Assembly (NCBI GenBank): GCA_963728535.1
Contig: CAVSKK010000001.1
Location: forward strand, 1,984,001 to 2,048,000
Direction of reading: 5' to 3'
Origin: VAXT01 sp963728535
Lineage (GTDB): Bacteria > Actinomycetota > Thermoleophilia > Gaiellales > Gaiellaceae
Length of the DNA: 64,000 nucleotides
The notes under the pieces were generated by a model that saw only the letters and a program-made list of their open reading frames with translations, did not search any database and had not been told where the DNA came from. A program made the translations under genes and the position numbers. Positions 17,112 through 26,633 of this stretch are shown here, in pieces (position 1 is the stretch's first letter; every line of letters begins with the position of its first letter).

Positions 17112-18103
17112 GCGTGTTGCTCGGACGTAGCACCGGACTGTCGCATCCCGGCCGGAAGCGCAGGCGCAACGAGGATGCATGGGTCTGCCAGCCGCCGCTG
17201 TTCGCGGTCGCGGACGGCATGGGCGGCGCCCGCGGCGGCGAGATCGCCTCACGCGTGGCCGCAACCGCGCTCGGCGAGACCGTGGACGGGAACGGCGAGC
17301 AGCGAGTCATCGCGCTCGTCCAGAAGGCGAACCGGCAGGTCTTCGACCGCGCCCGGGAGGATGCGGACGCCTCGGGCATGGGCACGACGATCACCGTCGC
17401 GCTCGTCGAGGACGGTGTCGTCGCGATCGGCCACGTCGGCGACTCGCGCGCCTACCTGATCCGCGACCACAAGGTCGAGCAGCTGACCGAGGACCATTCG
17501 CTCGTCGCCGAGCTCGTCCGCAGCGGCAGGCTCTCGCCCGAAGAGGCGGAGATCCATCCGCAGCGCTCGGTCATCACCCGCGCGCTCGGCACCGATCCCG
17601 ACGTCGACGTCGACTCCTTCTCGGTCGAGGCCAAAGCCGGGGACGTCTTCCTCATCTGCTCCGACGGGCTGACCTCGATGATCGACGACGAGACGATCCT
17701 CGGCATCGTCGAACCGCGGCGGGACGACCTGAACGCGGCCGCGAAGGAACTGATCGGAGCGGCGAACCGCAGCGGAGGCGAGGACAACATCACCGTCGTC
17801 TTCTTCGAGATGACCGACAAGGCGCCCGAGCCGCCGGCCGAGACGAAGGCGATGCCCGTGATGCAGGCGCCTGACCCTCCGAGCACGGAGGCCGACGAGG
17901 ACACCCTTTCCGGCCTCGAGGGCGTGCCGGCCATCCAGACGATGGTCGTCACGCCGGGTGAAGCCAGGGCGAGCACAGACGGAGCGGAGCCCGAGCCGCC
18001 GAAGGAGCGCTTCAGCGTTCAAGCGGCGCGGCTCGTGGTCGCGCTCGCCGTCGTCGCGGCCCTCGCGCTGCTCGTCTACTGGCTGCTCGGCCAGAGCAGA
18101 TGA
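17108..18103 (+). CDS. pstP: PP2C-family Ser/Thr phosphatase
   Basis: 331 aa. The PPM/PP2C metal-binding motifs are present: RRNEDAW, VADGMGGARGGE, GTTITVA, GHVGDSRAYL, SDGLTSMI and GGEDNITVV. A Pro/Glu-rich linker follows and one C-terminal helix (about 305-327) anchors it in the membrane, with almost no extracellular tail, unlike mycobacterial PstP. It reverses PknB phosphorylation. GTG start overlaps fhaB; its stop overlaps the rodA ATG. Confidence 0.9.
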   Translation: MSVLLGRSTGLSHPGRKRRRNEDAWVCQPPLFAVADGMGGARGGEIASRVAATALGETVDGNGEQRVIALVQKANRQVFDRAREDADASGMGTTITVALVEDGVVAIGHVGDSRAYLIRDHKVEQLTEDHSLVAELVRSGRLSPEEAEIHPQRSVITRALGTDPDVDVDSFSVEAKAGDVFLICSDGLTSMIDDETILGIVEPRRDDLNAAAKELIGAANRSGGEDNITVVFFEMTDKAPEPPAETKAMPVMQAPDPPSTEADEDTLSGLEGVPAIQTMVVTPGEARASTDGAEPEPPKERFSVQAARLVVALAVVAALALLVYWLLGQSR

Positions 18104-19383
18104 GCTACCGGAACCGCGAGCTCGCCAACCTCTTCGTCGTCGCAGTCATCACCGGCCTCGGCTTCGCAAGCGTCTACATCGCGCGCCAGGACGTCGTCTC
18201 GACCGGGTCGCTCTCGTACGCGCTCTTCTTCTTCGCCCTCTACCTGGCGGCGCACGTCATCGCGCGAGTGGCCGTCCCGCAGGCCGATCCGTACCTGCTG
18301 CCGATGGCGGCGCTCCTGACCGCGATCGGCGTCACGGAGATCTACCGGCTCGACCCGGACAATGCGTTCCGCCAGGGGCTCTGGATCGTCGTCGGAGTCG
18401 CGGCCTTCGCGGGGACACTCCTCGCGCTGCGCCACGACTACCGGCGGCTCGAGAGCTACAAGTACCTCTTCGGGCTGACGGCCGTCGGCCTCCTCTTCCT
18501 GCCCGCTCTGCCCGTGATCGGGGAGCAGATCAACGGCGCCCGCCTGTGGGTCCACGTCGGAGGGCTCCAGTTCCAGCCGGGCGAGCTCGCCAAGATCATG
18601 CTGATCGTCTTTCTCGCCGGCTACCTCCGCGAGAAGCGCGAGGTGCTGGCGCAGGGGCGCTTGAAGGACTTCGGCCCGCTGCTCGCGATCTGGGGTGCGG
18701 CGATGCTCGTCATCATCGTGACGAACGACCTCGGGAGCGCGCTTCTGTACTACGGGATCTTCCTGGCACTCTTGTACGTCGCCACTGCCCGTGCCTGGTA
18801 TGCGGCCGCAGGGCTCGTCCTGTTCGTCGGCGGCTCGGCTCTGCTCTACAACGCCGTCGGCAGGGTCCAGGAGCGCGTCTCGGTCTGGATCGATCCCTGG
18901 TCACACGCTGACACGACCGGGTACCAGATCACGCAGTCGTTGTACTCGATCGGAAACGGCGGCTTCTCGGGCAAGGGCTGGGGCAACGGCGTCTTCGAGA
19001 CCTCGAGCGGCAACACCCTCATCCCCCAGCTGAACACCGACTTCATCTACTCCGCGCTCGCGCAAGAGCTCGGGATCGTCGGGTCGGCGGCGCTCCTGCT
19101 CATCTACATGCTCTTCTGCCTGCGGGGCTTCCGGATCGCTTTGCTTGCCCAGGACGGCTTTTCGAAGCTGCTCGCCGTCGGGCTCACCTTCGGGTTCGCG
19201 CTCCAGACGTTCATCATCGTCGGAGGCGTCCTGCGCATCATCCCGCTGACCGGGATCACGCTGCCGTTCGTCAGCTACGGCGGCTCGAGCATCGTCGCGA
19301 ACTTCGTTCTGCTCGCGGGCCTCCTCCTCGTCTCCCACCGCGCGAACTCGGTCGCGCAGCTCCCGATGGAGGGCCGGTCGTGA
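18100..19383 (+). CDS. rodA: FtsW/RodA/SpoVE family lipid II polymerase
   Basis: 427 aa, about 12 membrane helices: a SEDS glycosyltransferase that polymerises lipid II with the adjacent class B PBP. The conserved region GARLWVHVGGLQFQPGELAKI and the loop GQG/NGVFETSSGNTLIPQLNTDFIYSA-type sequence with the catalytic-loop Asp are visible, and the C-terminal LPFVSYGGSS is diagnostic. Overlaps both neighbours by four bases (ATGA, GTGA). Confidence 0.92.
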   Translation: MSYRNRELANLFVVAVITGLGFASVYIARQDVVSTGSLSYALFFFALYLAAHVIARVAVPQADPYLLPMAALLTAIGVTEIYRLDPDNAFRQGLWIVVGVAAFAGTLLALRHDYRRLESYKYLFGLTAVGLLFLPALPVIGEQINGARLWVHVGGLQFQPGELAKIMLIVFLAGYLREKREVLAQGRLKDFGPLLAIWGAAMLVIIVTNDLGSALLYYGIFLALLYVATARAWYAAAGLVLFVGGSALLYNAVGRVQERVSVWIDPWSHADTTGYQITQSLYSIGNGGFSGKGWGNGVFETSSGNTLIPQLNTDFIYSALAQELGIVGSAALLLIYMLFCLRGFRIALLAQDGFSKLLAVGLTFGFALQTFIIVGGVLRIIPLTGITLPFVSYGGSSIVANFVLLAGLLLVSHRANSVAQLPMEGRS

Positions 19384-20846
19384 ACCGCCAGATCACGCGC
19401 CTGGCCGTGGTCGGGCTCGTCCTGCTCGCCGCACTCGTCGTCGGGACGACCTACTGGCAGGCCTGGGCCGCGAGCGGACTGGCCGACCGCCAGGACAATT
19501 CGATTCAGCGCGTCGCCGAGTTCTCGGTCAAGCGCGGGAAGATCTACGCCGCGGGCGGGAGAGTCGTGCTGGCGGACAACGTCAGGCGCAAGGTTGACGG
19601 GCGGACGCTGTATTTCCGCAAGTACCCGCAGCGTGGGCTCGCTGCGCACACCGTCGGCTACTCGACACAGGTTCGCTCGCGCGCGGGGCTCGAGGCCTCG
19701 CAAAACGACTTCCTGACCGGCTCGAACACGAACCTGAGCACGGTCCTCGACACCACCTTCGACAAGCTGAAAGGCACGACGGTCGAGGGCAACGATCTCC
19801 ACCTCACGCTGCGGCCGGGCGCCCAGCGCATCGCGCTGAACGCACTCGGAGGCAAGTGTGGCGCTGCCGTTGCGCTCGAGCCGCGCACAGGCCGTCTGCT
19901 CGTCAGCGTCTCGAGCCCGACCTACGACCCGAACTTCATCGAGACGCGATACAACCTCGCGAGCAGGTCGAGGTTCGGCTGCCCACCCTTGCTGAACCGC
20001 GCCACCGCGGGACTGTACGCGCCCGGTTCTGCCTTCAAGCCGATCACCGCAGCGGCCGCGCTCGAATCCGAGAAGTACACCCCGGACTCGACGTTCAACG
20101 ATCCCGGGTACTGCATCGAGTACGGGGAACACGTCAACAACTACGACACCTCGTCGCCGTTCGGGAACGTCACCCTCGCCGAGGCGATGCAGCATTCCAT
20201 CAACTCCGTCTTCTGCAACATCGGCATCGCTCTGGGCGCGCGGTCGATCATGGAGACCGCGAGGCGATTCGGCTTCTACTCGGTCCCTCCACTGGAAACG
20301 CCGGTCAACGAGCGCGCGATCAGCGGTCTCTACAACGGGAACAGGCTCTTCTTCCCCAAGGTTGATTCGCAGGCCGACCCAGGGAGGCTCGCTTTCGGCC
20401 AGGGCCCAGAGAACGCGGACATACGGGTGACCCCGCTTCAGATGGCGATGGTCGCCGCGACGATCGCCAACGGAGGCCTCCTCATGCGACCGTACGTCGT
20501 CGAGCGCATCGTCGGCCCTGAAGGCAACGAGGTGACGAAGACCAACCCCGACATCCTGGGGCGCGCCGTGAGCGAGCACACGGCATCGGAAGTCGCTCGA
20601 ATGATGGAAGGGGTCGTCAGCGGCGGAACCGGGACGGCCGCGCAGATCAGCGGCATCTCCGTTGCAGGCAAGACCGGAACGGCGGAAACGGGCGTCCAGG
20701 GCCGGAATACGACGTGGTTCATCTCCTTCGCGCCTGCCGATAACCCTCGAGTGGCCGTTGCGGTCGTTCTCGAGCGCCAGAGCGGCACCGGCGGCACGAC
20801 CGCAGCCCCGATCGCCAAGTCGATCATGGAAGCACTTCTCCGGTGA
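19380..20846 (+). CDS. pbpA: Class B penicillin-binding protein (transpeptidase)
   Basis: 488 aa, one N-terminal helix (residues 8-26), a dimerisation domain and a transpeptidase domain. Catalytic motifs: SxxK in YAPGSAFKPIT, SxN in QHSINSVF, and KTG in AGKTGTAETG. This is a PbpA/FtsI-like enzyme cross-linking peptidoglycan, partner of the SEDS protein encoded just upstream. GTG start within the rodA stop. Thirty-one bases separate it from pknB. Confidence 0.9.
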   Translation: MNRQITRLAVVGLVLLAALVVGTTYWQAWAASGLADRQDNSIQRVAEFSVKRGKIYAAGGRVVLADNVRRKVDGRTLYFRKYPQRGLAAHTVGYSTQVRSRAGLEASQNDFLTGSNTNLSTVLDTTFDKLKGTTVEGNDLHLTLRPGAQRIALNALGGKCGAAVALEPRTGRLLVSVSSPTYDPNFIETRYNLASRSRFGCPPLLNRATAGLYAPGSAFKPITAAAALESEKYTPDSTFNDPGYCIEYGEHVNNYDTSSPFGNVTLAEAMQHSINSVFCNIGIALGARSIMETARRFGFYSVPPLETPVNERAISGLYNGNRLFFPKVDSQADPGRLAFGQGPENADIRVTPLQMAMVAATIANGGLLMRPYVVERIVGPEGNEVTKTNPDILGRAVSEHTASEVARMMEGVVSGGTGTAAQISGISVAGKTGTAETGVQGRNTTWFISFAPADNPRVAVAVVLERQSGTGGTTAAPIAKSIMEALLR

Positions 20847-20877
20847 ACGTCGAACTACCTTGATGGTGACCTAGGAC

Positions 20878-22776
20878 ATGGCTTTCGTCGACACCCTGAT
20901 CAACACGCTCTTCGACGGGCGCTACCGGATCGTCCGGAAGCTCGGCTCGGGCGGAATGGCAGACGTCTACCTGGCCGAGGACGAGGAGTTGGGGCGCCGG
21001 GTTGCGATCAAGATCCTGAACGACCGCCACGCGAACGACGAGTCGTTCGTCGAGCGCTTTCGCCGCGAGGCGAAGAACGCTGCCGGCCTCTCGCACCCGA
21101 ACATCGTCTCGATCTACGACCGGGGCGAAGCCGAGGGCACCTACTACATCGCGATGGAGTACCTCGACGGCCGGAGCCTGAAGGAGCTCGTCGTCGCCCG
21201 GGGCCCGTTGCCGATCGGCGACGCGATCGAGTTCACCCGCCAAGTGCTCGGCGCGCTCCGGTTCGCGCATCGCAAGGGCGTCGTCCACCGCGACATCAAG
21301 CCGCACAACGTGATGGCCGACGCGGACGGGCGCCTGAAGGTGACGGACTTCGGCATCGCCCGGGCCGGGGTCAGCCAGATGACCGAGGCCGGCTCGATCA
21401 TCGGTACCGCCCAGTACCTCTCGCCCGAGCAGGCTCGGGGCGCCGGGGTCGACCAGCGCTCTGACCTCTACTCCGTCGGCATCCTCCTCTACGAGATGCT
21501 GACGGGGACGGTGCCCTTCACGGGCGACTCGCCGGTGGAGATCGCGATGAGGCACCTGTCGGACAGCCCCCGGCCGCCCTCGCTGGAGCGGCCCGAGATC
21601 CCACCCGACCTGGACATGATCGTGCTCCGCTCGCTCGCGAAGAATCCGGACGACCGCTTCCAGACCGCCGAGGAGATGGCCGCCGAGCTCGACCGGTTTG
21701 CGCAGGGTGCCGGCGTCACGGCAGAGACCGCGGATGCTGCGACGGCCGTCCTCTCGGGGGCCACGCTCTCGAATGCCCCGACGGCGATCGTGCCGCCGCG
21801 CCGCCCGCCCACGGCTGCTCGCCCCTCCTATCGCTACGCCGACCCGCCGGCCCGCCGGCGCCCCGTCTGGCCCTGGCTGCTCGCGCTGCTGCTCGTCGTG
21901 CTCGCTGGCGTCGCAGGCTGGTACGCCTTTGGCAGGATCCAGGACACGCTCAGCGGCTCCGGATCGGTCTCGGTGCCGTATGTCGTCAGCCAGAACGAAG
22001 AGCTCGCGGTCGCCAACATCAGGGAAAAGGGGCTCGAGGTCGCGGTGCACCGTGAGCCGAACGAGACCCAGAAGGCGGGAAAGGTCTTCCGGCAGGACCC
22101 GCCCGGCGGAGTTCGGCTGGACAAGGGAAGCACCGTCGCCATCTACGTCTCCACGGGGCTGCCCAAGGTCGAAGTGCCCGACGTGCTGGGCAAGTCGCGC
22201 GACGACGCCGTCAGCACACTCTCCTCACTCGGCCTGGAGGTGAAGGTGGCGGACATCTTCTCCAAGAAGGATCCGAACACGGTCATCGCCCAGGACCCGC
22301 TCGGGGGTACGACGGTGGACAAGGGATCGATCGTGCACGTCAACGTCTCGAAGGGCCTCCAGCCGCTGACGGTGCCGAACGTGATCGGACAGCTGTACGA
22401 CAGCGCCGCCGGCCAGCTTCAGGGCGAGGGCTTCGCGGTGGCGCGAAAGGACGTCGCCTCGAGCCAGCCGAAGGACGTCGTCATCGACCAGGAGCCTGGG
22501 GGCGGCGCGGGCCTCGCCCGTGGCGGAACGGTCACTCTCTTCGTCTCGAAGGGGCCGAAGGAGTCGACGATTCCGGAGGTCGGAGGCTTCGACGAGGCGA
22601 CGGCGACCCAGACGCTCGAGCAATCGGGCTTCTCGGTCGACGTCCAGGACCAGGACACGGTCGACCCGAGCCAGGACGGGCTCGTGCTCTCCCAGGACCC
22701 GCCCGGCGGCACGAAGGCCAAGCCCGGCTCGACGGTCACGATCGTCGTCGGCCGACTGTTACCGGTCGTCCCGTAA
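20878..22776 (+). CDS. pknB: Ser/Thr protein kinase with four PASTA domains
   Basis: 632 aa. Kinase domain (about 14-275): GSGGMADVYLAE, VAIKIL, HRDIKPHNVM, DFGIA and the activation loop with GTAQYLSPEQARG. One helix (PWLLALLLVVLAGVAGWYAF, about 329-348) leads to four extracellular PASTA repeats (starting near 361, 425, 491 and 558), each with the QDPPGG-type motif. PASTA domains bind muropeptides or lipid II. It closes a signalling and wall-synthesis operon and is followed at once by ddl (TAATG). Confidence 0.95.
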   Translation: MAFVDTLINTLFDGRYRIVRKLGSGGMADVYLAEDEELGRRVAIKILNDRHANDESFVERFRREAKNAAGLSHPNIVSIYDRGEAEGTYYIAMEYLDGRSLKELVVARGPLPIGDAIEFTRQVLGALRFAHRKGVVHRDIKPHNVMADADGRLKVTDFGIARAGVSQMTEAGSIIGTAQYLSPEQARGAGVDQRSDLYSVGILLYEMLTGTVPFTGDSPVEIAMRHLSDSPRPPSLERPEIPPDLDMIVLRSLAKNPDDRFQTAEEMAAELDRFAQGAGVTAETADAATAVLSGATLSNAPTAIVPPRRPPTAARPSYRYADPPARRRPVWPWLLALLLVVLAGVAGWYAFGRIQDTLSGSGSVSVPYVVSQNEELAVANIREKGLEVAVHREPNETQKAGKVFRQDPPGGVRLDKGSTVAIYVSTGLPKVEVPDVLGKSRDDAVSTLSSLGLEVKVADIFSKKDPNTVIAQDPLGGTTVDKGSIVHVNVSKGLQPLTVPNVIGQLYDSAAGQLQGEGFAVARKDVASSQPKDVVIDQEPGGGAGLARGGTVTLFVSKGPKESTIPEVGGFDEATATQTLEQSGFSVDVQDQDTVDPSQDGLVLSQDPPGGTKAKPGSTVTIVVGRLLPVVP

Positions 22777-23798
22777 TGACCAAGCTCCGCGTCGCGGTCG
22801 TCATGGGAGGTCGCTCGAGCGAGCACGAGATCTCCCTCGCCTCGGCGCGCTCCGTGCTGGAAGCGCTCGACCCGGCGCGCTACGAGGCGGTGACGGTCGA
22901 GATCGGCCGCGACGGGCGCTGGGAGCTGGGCTCGGGGATGCCCGCCGAGCTCGAGCGGTACGGGCACTCCGCGACGGAGACGCTGCCGGTGCCGACGTCG
23001 CAGGTTCCCGCGACGCTTTCGGAGGTCGACGTCGTCTTCCCCGTCCTGCACGGGCCGTTCGGCGAGGACGGCACCGTTCAGGGCCTACTCGAACTGGCCG
23101 ACGTCCCCTATGTGGGCGCGGGCATCCTCGCCTCGGCTCTCTGCATGGACAAGGACCGGTTCAAGGCGGTGCTCCGCGACGAGGGGATCCCGGTCACTCC
23201 GAGTGTGACTCTCCGTCAGAGCGCCGACGGCTTCGAGAACCCCTTCGGCTTCCCGGTGTTCGTGAAGCCCGCGCGGCTCGGCTCGTCGGTCGGCATCAGC
23301 AAGGCGCGCGGAGAAGACGAGCTCCGCGCCGCGATCGAGCTCGCCTTCCGGCACGACGAGAAGGTGCTCGTGGAGGAATTCGTCTCCGGGGTCGAGGTCG
23401 AGTGCAGCGTGCTCGGGAACCAGGAGCCGATCGCGTCGATCCCGGGCGAGATCGTGGCGAACTCCGACTGGTACGACTATGCGGCGAAGTACGACGAGGG
23501 CGGCATGGAGCTCGTGATCCCACCGCGCGTGTCGCAGGAGGCGATCGAGCGGGTGCAGGAGCTCTCGGTGGCGGCGTTCCGCGCCACGGAGTGCGAGGGC
23601 ATGGCCCGCGCCGACTGCTTCGTGCGCGACGACGGCGAGGTGCTCGTCAACGAGCTGAACACGATCCCGGGGTTCACCGCGACGAGCGTCTACGCGAAGC
23701 TCTTCGAGGCCTCCGGGATCCCGTACGAGGAGCTCCTCGACCGGCTCGTCCAGCTCGCCCTCGAGCGCCACGAGCGCCGCGGCCGGCTCAGGTTCTAG
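22776..23798 (+). CDS. ddl: D-alanine-D-alanine ligase
   Basis: 340 aa. ATP-grasp ligase forming D-Ala-D-Ala for peptidoglycan. Visible motifs: VVMGGRSSEHEISLASA at the N-terminus, PVLHGPFGEDGTVQGLLEL, KPARLGSSVGISKA and the metal-binding NELNTIPGFT. The Tyr/Phe position that controls vancomycin-type D-lactate specificity was not assigned. ATG overlaps the pknB stop by one base. It overlaps the end of the convergent kinase gene by 11 bases. Confidence 0.93.
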   Translation: MTKLRVAVVMGGRSSEHEISLASARSVLEALDPARYEAVTVEIGRDGRWELGSGMPAELERYGHSATETLPVPTSQVPATLSEVDVVFPVLHGPFGEDGTVQGLLELADVPYVGAGILASALCMDKDRFKAVLRDEGIPVTPSVTLRQSADGFENPFGFPVFVKPARLGSSVGISKARGEDELRAAIELAFRHDEKVLVEEFVSGVEVECSVLGNQEPIASIPGEIVANSDWYDYAAKYDEGGMELVIPPRVSQEAIERVQELSVAAFRATECEGMARADCFVRDDGEVLVNELNTIPGFTATSVYAKLFEASGIPYEELLDRLVQLALERHERRGRLRF

Positions 23799-25224
23799 CG
23801 GTCACCTCGTTGATCTCGGCCTGTCCCTCGCCGGTCGGGAGCTTCAGCCAGACCATGTAGTAGCCGTAGTCCTTCCCGTCCGTGTCCACCGAGAAGGTGG
23901 CGGACCCAGCGACATTCTTGCGGTCGGAGACGTTGACGAAGCTTCCCGTCGGAGAGTCGCTCGCCTGGATGGTCGCGCTGAAAGGAGTCCCGCTCGCCTG
24001 CACGGTCAGCTTCGAGAGCGCGAGCCGGCGAGGCGCCTGGAGCACGAGCCCGACGCCGTCCTTCGAGAAACCACCAGGTCGATAGCTCTCGGTCGTCCAG
24101 CCTGTGCCGGCGTCCTTGTCGGTCGCTTCGCCCGCCTCGGTGCTGTGCTCGCCACCAGTGCCCTGAGGGTCGTAGCTGCCGACGCCTGAGAGCGTTACCG
24201 GCTTCGAGGAGGCTCCGACGTTCGGGATGAGGCTCCCGCCTCCGTCGTCGCGGAGCAGCAGGAACGCGCCGAGAGACACCAGCGCGACGACGAGAACGGC
24301 GAGCGCGAGCGGCATCAACGCCGCCGGTCTCTCTTGCGAGCGCTTCCGCCGCCGGGGTCGGCGTGGTGCCGGCACGATCATCGTCGCGCCGTCGTCGCCG
24401 CGGTCGTCGATCTCTGCGAGGCAGGCCTCGAGCTCGACCACGAAGTCGTTCATCGTGTCGAACCTGTCCTCGGGGTCCTTCGACATCGCCCGCTGGATCG
24501 CCAGGTCGACCCGAATGGGACAGTCGGGCCGACTGTCCAGCACGCTCGGTGCGGGCTCGTTCACGTGTCGCATCGCGACGGCGACGAAGTTGTCGCCCGA
24601 GAAGGGCACCTCGCCGCTCAGGAGCTCGTAGAGGACGACTCCGAGCGAGTAGATGTCCGTCTTCGGATCGACCTTCTGACCGCGGGCCTGCTCCGGCGCG
24701 ATGTAGTCGCTCGTCCCGAGCACGGTGCCCGTCTGGGTGACCCCATGCACGTCGAGGGAGCGCGCGATGCCGAAGTCGGTCACCTTGGCCTGACCGTCCT
24801 CGTTGAGCAGCACGTTCTGGGGCTTGACGTCGCGGTGGACGAGGCCTCGCTCGTGCGCGAATGACAACGCCCGGCCGACCTGGAGGACGAGCCTGATCGC
24901 CTCCCCCACCTCGAGCGGGCCGCGATTCGAGAGCTCCTTCAGGTTCTCGCCGTCGATGTACTCGAAGACGATGAACTGGCGGCCCTCCTGCTCCCCCCGG
25001 TCGATCACCGTGACGATGTTCGGATGTGCGAGCTGCGCCACCGCGCGTGCCTCGCGACGGAAGCGCTCGACGTAGTCCTCGTCCCGCGTGTACTGCTCGT
25101 GCAGGATCTTCAGCGCGACGGTCCGCTCGAGCAGCCGGTCGTGCGCCCGAAAGACATTCGACATGCCGCCTGACCCGCACAGCTTCTCGAGCTCGTAGCG
25201 GCCCGCAATGAGCTCACCGACCAC
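23788..25224 (-). CDS. Ser/Thr protein kinase with discoidin-like extracellular domain
   Basis: 478 aa from GTG 25224 (VVGELIAGRYEL). Upstream readings in this frame run through the aminotransferase gene and are not credible. Kinase domain (about 8-265): GSGGMSNVFRAHD, VALKIL, HRDVKPQNVLL, DFGIA. A basic juxtamembrane stretch precedes a helix (LALAVLVVALVSLGAFLLL) and a beta-rich C-terminal domain with GTGWTTESYR, which resembles galactose-binding/discoidin folds found on some actinobacterial kinases. Downstream of the aminotransferase gene (29-base gap), convergent with ddl. Confidence 0.85.
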   Translation of the reverse strand: MVGELIAGRYELEKLCGSGGMSNVFRAHDRLLERTVALKILHEQYTRDEDYVERFRREARAVAQLAHPNIVTVIDRGEQEGRQFIVFEYIDGENLKELSNRGPLEVGEAIRLVLQVGRALSFAHERGLVHRDVKPQNVLLNEDGQAKVTDFGIARSLDVHGVTQTGTVLGTSDYIAPEQARGQKVDPKTDIYSLGVVLYELLSGEVPFSGDNFVAVAMRHVNEPAPSVLDSRPDCPIRVDLAIQRAMSKDPEDRFDTMNDFVVELEACLAEIDDRGDDGATMIVPAPRRPRRRKRSQERPAALMPLALAVLVVALVSLGAFLLLRDDGGGSLIPNVGASSKPVTLSGVGSYDPQGTGGEHSTEAGEATDKDAGTGWTTESYRPGGFSKDGVGLVLQAPRRLALSKLTVQASGTPFSATIQASDSPTGSFVNVSDRKNVAGSATFSVDTDGKDYGYYMVWLKLPTGEGQAEINEVTART

Positions 25225-25253
25225 GGTCTGAAGTTTCCCTGAGAAAGGCTGAA

Positions 25254-26579
25254 CTACGCGCCGATAGCGGTGGAGAGTGCGTCTTCCCAGACGCCGAGCG
25301 CCTCGTCCAGCTCCGCATCCGTGATCACGAGCGGCGTCAGCACCCGGATGCAGTTCCCGTCGGTTCCGGACTTGATGAGCAGGAGCCCGTTCCGGAACGA
25401 CTCTTCGATCACGGCCGAGGCGAGATCTGCCGCCGGCTCCTTCGTCAGCGGATCCTTGACGAGCTCGATCGCGAGCATCGCGCCCATGCCCCGCACGTCT
25501 CCGATCTGGGCCCAGCGCTCCTGCCAGGCGAGCATCCGGGACCTGATCGTCCCGCCGATCGCATCGGCGCGCGCAACCAGCTCTTCTTCCTCGAAGACGT
25601 CCAGCACGGCGATGGCCGCCGCCTGGGCGACCGGGTTCCCGACGTAGGTGCCGCCGATCGCGGAGTCGGGCGGTGCGTCCATGATCTCCGCCTTGCCGAG
25701 GACTGCCGAGAGCGGGAGCCCGCCGGCGATCGACTTCGCCACGGTCATCAGGTCCGGCTCGACCCCGTGGTGCTGGATTCCCCACATCTTCCCGGTGCGT
25801 CCGAAGCCTGTCTGCACCTCGTCGACCACGAAGACGATCCCGTGCTCGTCGCAGATCTCACGCACGCCCGCCACAAACTCGGTCGGCGCAACGACGAAGC
25901 CGCCTTCGCCGAGAATCGGCTCCATCACGATCGCGGCCACGCTCTCGGCCGCGACCTGGGTCACGAACGCGCGCCTGAGCGCCTTCAGCGCCGACTCGAC
26001 GTCGATCCCGCGGTAGGCGTGAGGAAACGGGACGCGGTAGACCTCAGGGGCGAACGGGCCGAGGCCCGCCTTGTAGGGATGCGTCTTTGAGGTCATCGTC
26101 ATCGAGAGCAGGGTGCGGCCATGAAAGGCCCCCTCGAACGCGATCACCCCTGTCCGCTTCGTGTACGAGCGCGCGAACTTGATCGAGTTCTCGACCGCCT
26201 CGGTGCCGGCGTTGAAGAAAGCCGCCTTCGCGGGGCCGGAGAACGGCGCGACCGCGATCAGCCGCTCGGCGAGCTCCACGTAGATCTCGTAGGGAACGAT
26301 CGTGAAGTCCGTGTGCGAGAAGCGCGCGAGCTGCTCCTGCGCGGCTTCGACGACACGCGGGTGCGAGTGCCCGACGTTCAGGCAGCCGACGCCACCCGTC
26401 AGGTCGATGAACGTATTGCCGTCGACGTCGGTGATCGTCGCGCCGCGGCCCTCCGCCGTGAAGATGGGATGGACGAGCGAAAGCGGGGCAGCGACCACGC
26501 GCTCCTTGCGCTCGGCGATCTCGCGCGACCGTGGGCCCGGAAGCTCCGTTCGAATCTCGATCGACTTGGTCACGGCCAT
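25254..26579 (-). CDS. gabT: 4-aminobutyrate aminotransferase (class III, PLP)
   Basis: 441 aa from ATG 26579, chosen because homologous sequence begins there (TKSIEIRTELPGPRS). Class III aminotransferase hallmarks: DVDGNTFIDLTGGVG, NAGTEAVENSIKFAR, FEGAFHGRT, VDEVQTGFGRTG and the PLP lysine in VAKSIAGGLPLSAVLG. It converts GABA and 2-oxoglutarate to succinic semialdehyde and glutamate; related omega-amino acids are possible substrates. It faces pdxH, whose product makes its PLP cofactor. Confidence 0.88.
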   Translation of the reverse strand: MAVTKSIEIRTELPGPRSREIAERKERVVAAPLSLVHPIFTAEGRGATITDVDGNTFIDLTGGVGCLNVGHSHPRVVEAAQEQLARFSHTDFTIVPYEIYVELAERLIAVAPFSGPAKAAFFNAGTEAVENSIKFARSYTKRTGVIAFEGAFHGRTLLSMTMTSKTHPYKAGLGPFAPEVYRVPFPHAYRGIDVESALKALRRAFVTQVAAESVAAIVMEPILGEGGFVVAPTEFVAGVREICDEHGIVFVVDEVQTGFGRTGKMWGIQHHGVEPDLMTVAKSIAGGLPLSAVLGKAEIMDAPPDSAIGGTYVGNPVAQAAAIAVLDVFEEEELVARADAIGGTIRSRMLAWQERWAQIGDVRGMGAMLAIELVKDPLTKEPAADLASAVIEESFRNGLLLIKSGTDGNCIRVLTPLVITDAELDEALGVWEDALSTAIGA

Positions 26580-26633
26580 GGACTGGTTATACAGGACAGA
26601 GCGGCCATTTGTATAGATGAATAGAGTCCATAC
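26580..26633. promoter_or_regulatory. AT-rich divergent promoter region between gabT and pdxH with inverted repeat
   Basis: This 54-base gap is much richer in A/T than its surroundings. It has an inverted repeat TATACA (26588-26593) and TGTATA (26610-26615) separated by 16 bases. TAGAGT (26622-26627) sits six bases before the pdxH ATG, and TATAAC on the minus strand (26591-26586) sits six bases before the gabT ATG. A regulator of the GntR/MocR class, common for PLP and GABA genes, would be a reasonable candidate to bind here. Confidence 0.45.
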
